In this document: positions 40,313 to 40,550 of the stretch, one piece after another
Layout of the letters: the number at the start of each line of letters is the position of its first letter
Numbering within the stretch: the first letter of the stretch is position 1
DNA from: BQOK01 sp048388525
GTDB lineage: Bacteria; Bacillota; Clostridia; Oscillospirales; Ruminococcaceae
Assembly: GCF_048388525.1 (NCBI RefSeq)
Contig: NZ_DBGCTQ010000032.1
Span: 1 to 40,550 of the forward strand
Direction of reading: 5' to 3'
Length of the DNA stretch: 40,550 nt
Notes under the pieces: generated by a model
What the model was told of the DNA's origin: nothing
The model's input: only the letters and a program-made list of their open reading frames with translations
Databases searched by the model: none
Position numbers and translations under genes: made by a program

Positions 40313-40550
40313 TTATTTGCGCCGCCCGGCGCCGCCGGAGGGCTTGCTGCCACCCGAGGGCCTCGGGCCCCCGGAGGACCCGCCGCTTCGGCGGCCCGCT
40401 CCCGCGCCGCGGCTCGAGCCGCCGCCAAAGCCCTTAAAGCTGGATCCGCCCGAAGGGCGCGAGGAACTGGACCCTCCGCCAAATCCGCCGAACCCGCCGC
40501 CGCTGCGGGGCGGGCGCGGCTGGGGGCCGGGACCATGCGGTCCCCCGTGG
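40313..40550 (-). CDS. Gly/Ser/Arg-rich C-terminus of a truncated gene (TPM-domain protein-like tail)
   Basis: The frame that ends with TAA at 40313-40315 is open to the right edge and encodes a tail of about 78 residues, with the pattern SGGGFGGFGGGSSSSRP, SFKGFGGGSSRGAG, SGGSSGGPRP and ending SGGAGRRK. Such Gly/Ser/Phe-rich tails are common at the end of TPM-domain (TLP18.3/Psb32-like) membrane proteins in Clostridia. Only the tail is visible, so the family is a guess. The gene start is beyond the window. Confidence 0.6.
   Translation of the reverse strand, partial: HGGPHGPGPQPRPPRSGGGFGGFGGGSSSSRPSGGSSFKGFGGGSSRGAGAGRRSGGSSGGPRPSGGSKPSGGAGRRK

Noticed and set aside
40279..40536. 85-codon minus-strand frame starting MVPAPSRARP at the right end
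   Set aside because: The neighbouring frame gives a Gly/Ser/Phe-rich tail with a regular repeat pattern and a stop just before a terminator, which is more convincing.
1..40550. tRNA, rRNA, CRISPR arrays and insertion sequences
   Set aside because: I looked for cloverleaf-like GTTC stretches, regularly spaced repeats and transposase motifs in the gaps and saw none; no search tool was available, so a short RNA could be missed.

Overview
The window looks like a chromosomal segment of a high-GC anaerobic member of the Clostridia. An Oscillospiraceae/Ruminococcaceae gut bacterium is my best guess. The grounds are strong AGGAGG-type ribosome binding sites, a CIRCE element, a BlaI/M56-peptidase pair, QueH, a DUF896 protein, a proofreading-deficient PolA and a family 2-type NADP isocitrate dehydrogenase. 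The placement is inference; there is no rRNA or marker search behind it.

Left part, 1-15,700, all minus strand: a surface-polysaccharide operon read right to left. It starts with a helicase carrying four helicase-associated repeats (13579-15693) and the lipid-linked initiating sugar transferase (12156-13538). Two family 2 glycosyltransferases, a Wzy-like polymerase, a sialyltransferase-like enzyme, a CMP-sugar synthetase, an HMGL-type aldolase fused to a GT42/DUF115-like domain, a HAD phosphatase, LicD, a GDPD-like protein, a TagD-like cytidylyltransferase, a Wzx flippase and a truncated membrane protein follow. Gaps are short or genes overlap, and I saw no convincing internal terminator. From about 12,150 leftward the DNA is visibly more AT-rich than everything to its right, which suggests an exchanged serotype-like cassette.

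Just upstream of the operon (15,704-15,957) lies what I consider the main discovery: two inverted 24-bp sites, each built as 9-bp arm, 6-bp asymmetric core and 9-bp arm. They flank about 200 bp that contain an extended -10 promoter now pointing into the operon, plus two hairpin terminators. A complete tyrosine recombinase gene (15986-16810) sits beside it. This has the structure of an invertible promoter/terminator switch that would turn the whole polysaccharide operon on or off. It appears to be in the ON orientation here.

Middle part, 16,800-30,900: mostly conserved housekeeping genes. These are a small membrane protein, tex and a YfhO-family membrane protein (minus), a YfbR-like HD nucleotidase (plus), dus (minus), the polA-rimI-tsaD run (plus), a CIRCE-preceded hsp20 (minus), and rarA plus an epimerase-like gene (plus).

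Right part, 30,900-40,550: icd, a PLP aminotransferase, a CDF cation exporter, DUF896 and small membrane proteins, an AEC-family transporter (all minus), queH (plus), then a BlaI repressor and a BlaR1-like M56 peptidase with an unusual C-terminal domain under a promoter with two operator-like repeats, and finally the glycine/serine-rich tail of a truncated gene. I saw no tRNA, rRNA, CRISPR array or insertion sequence.
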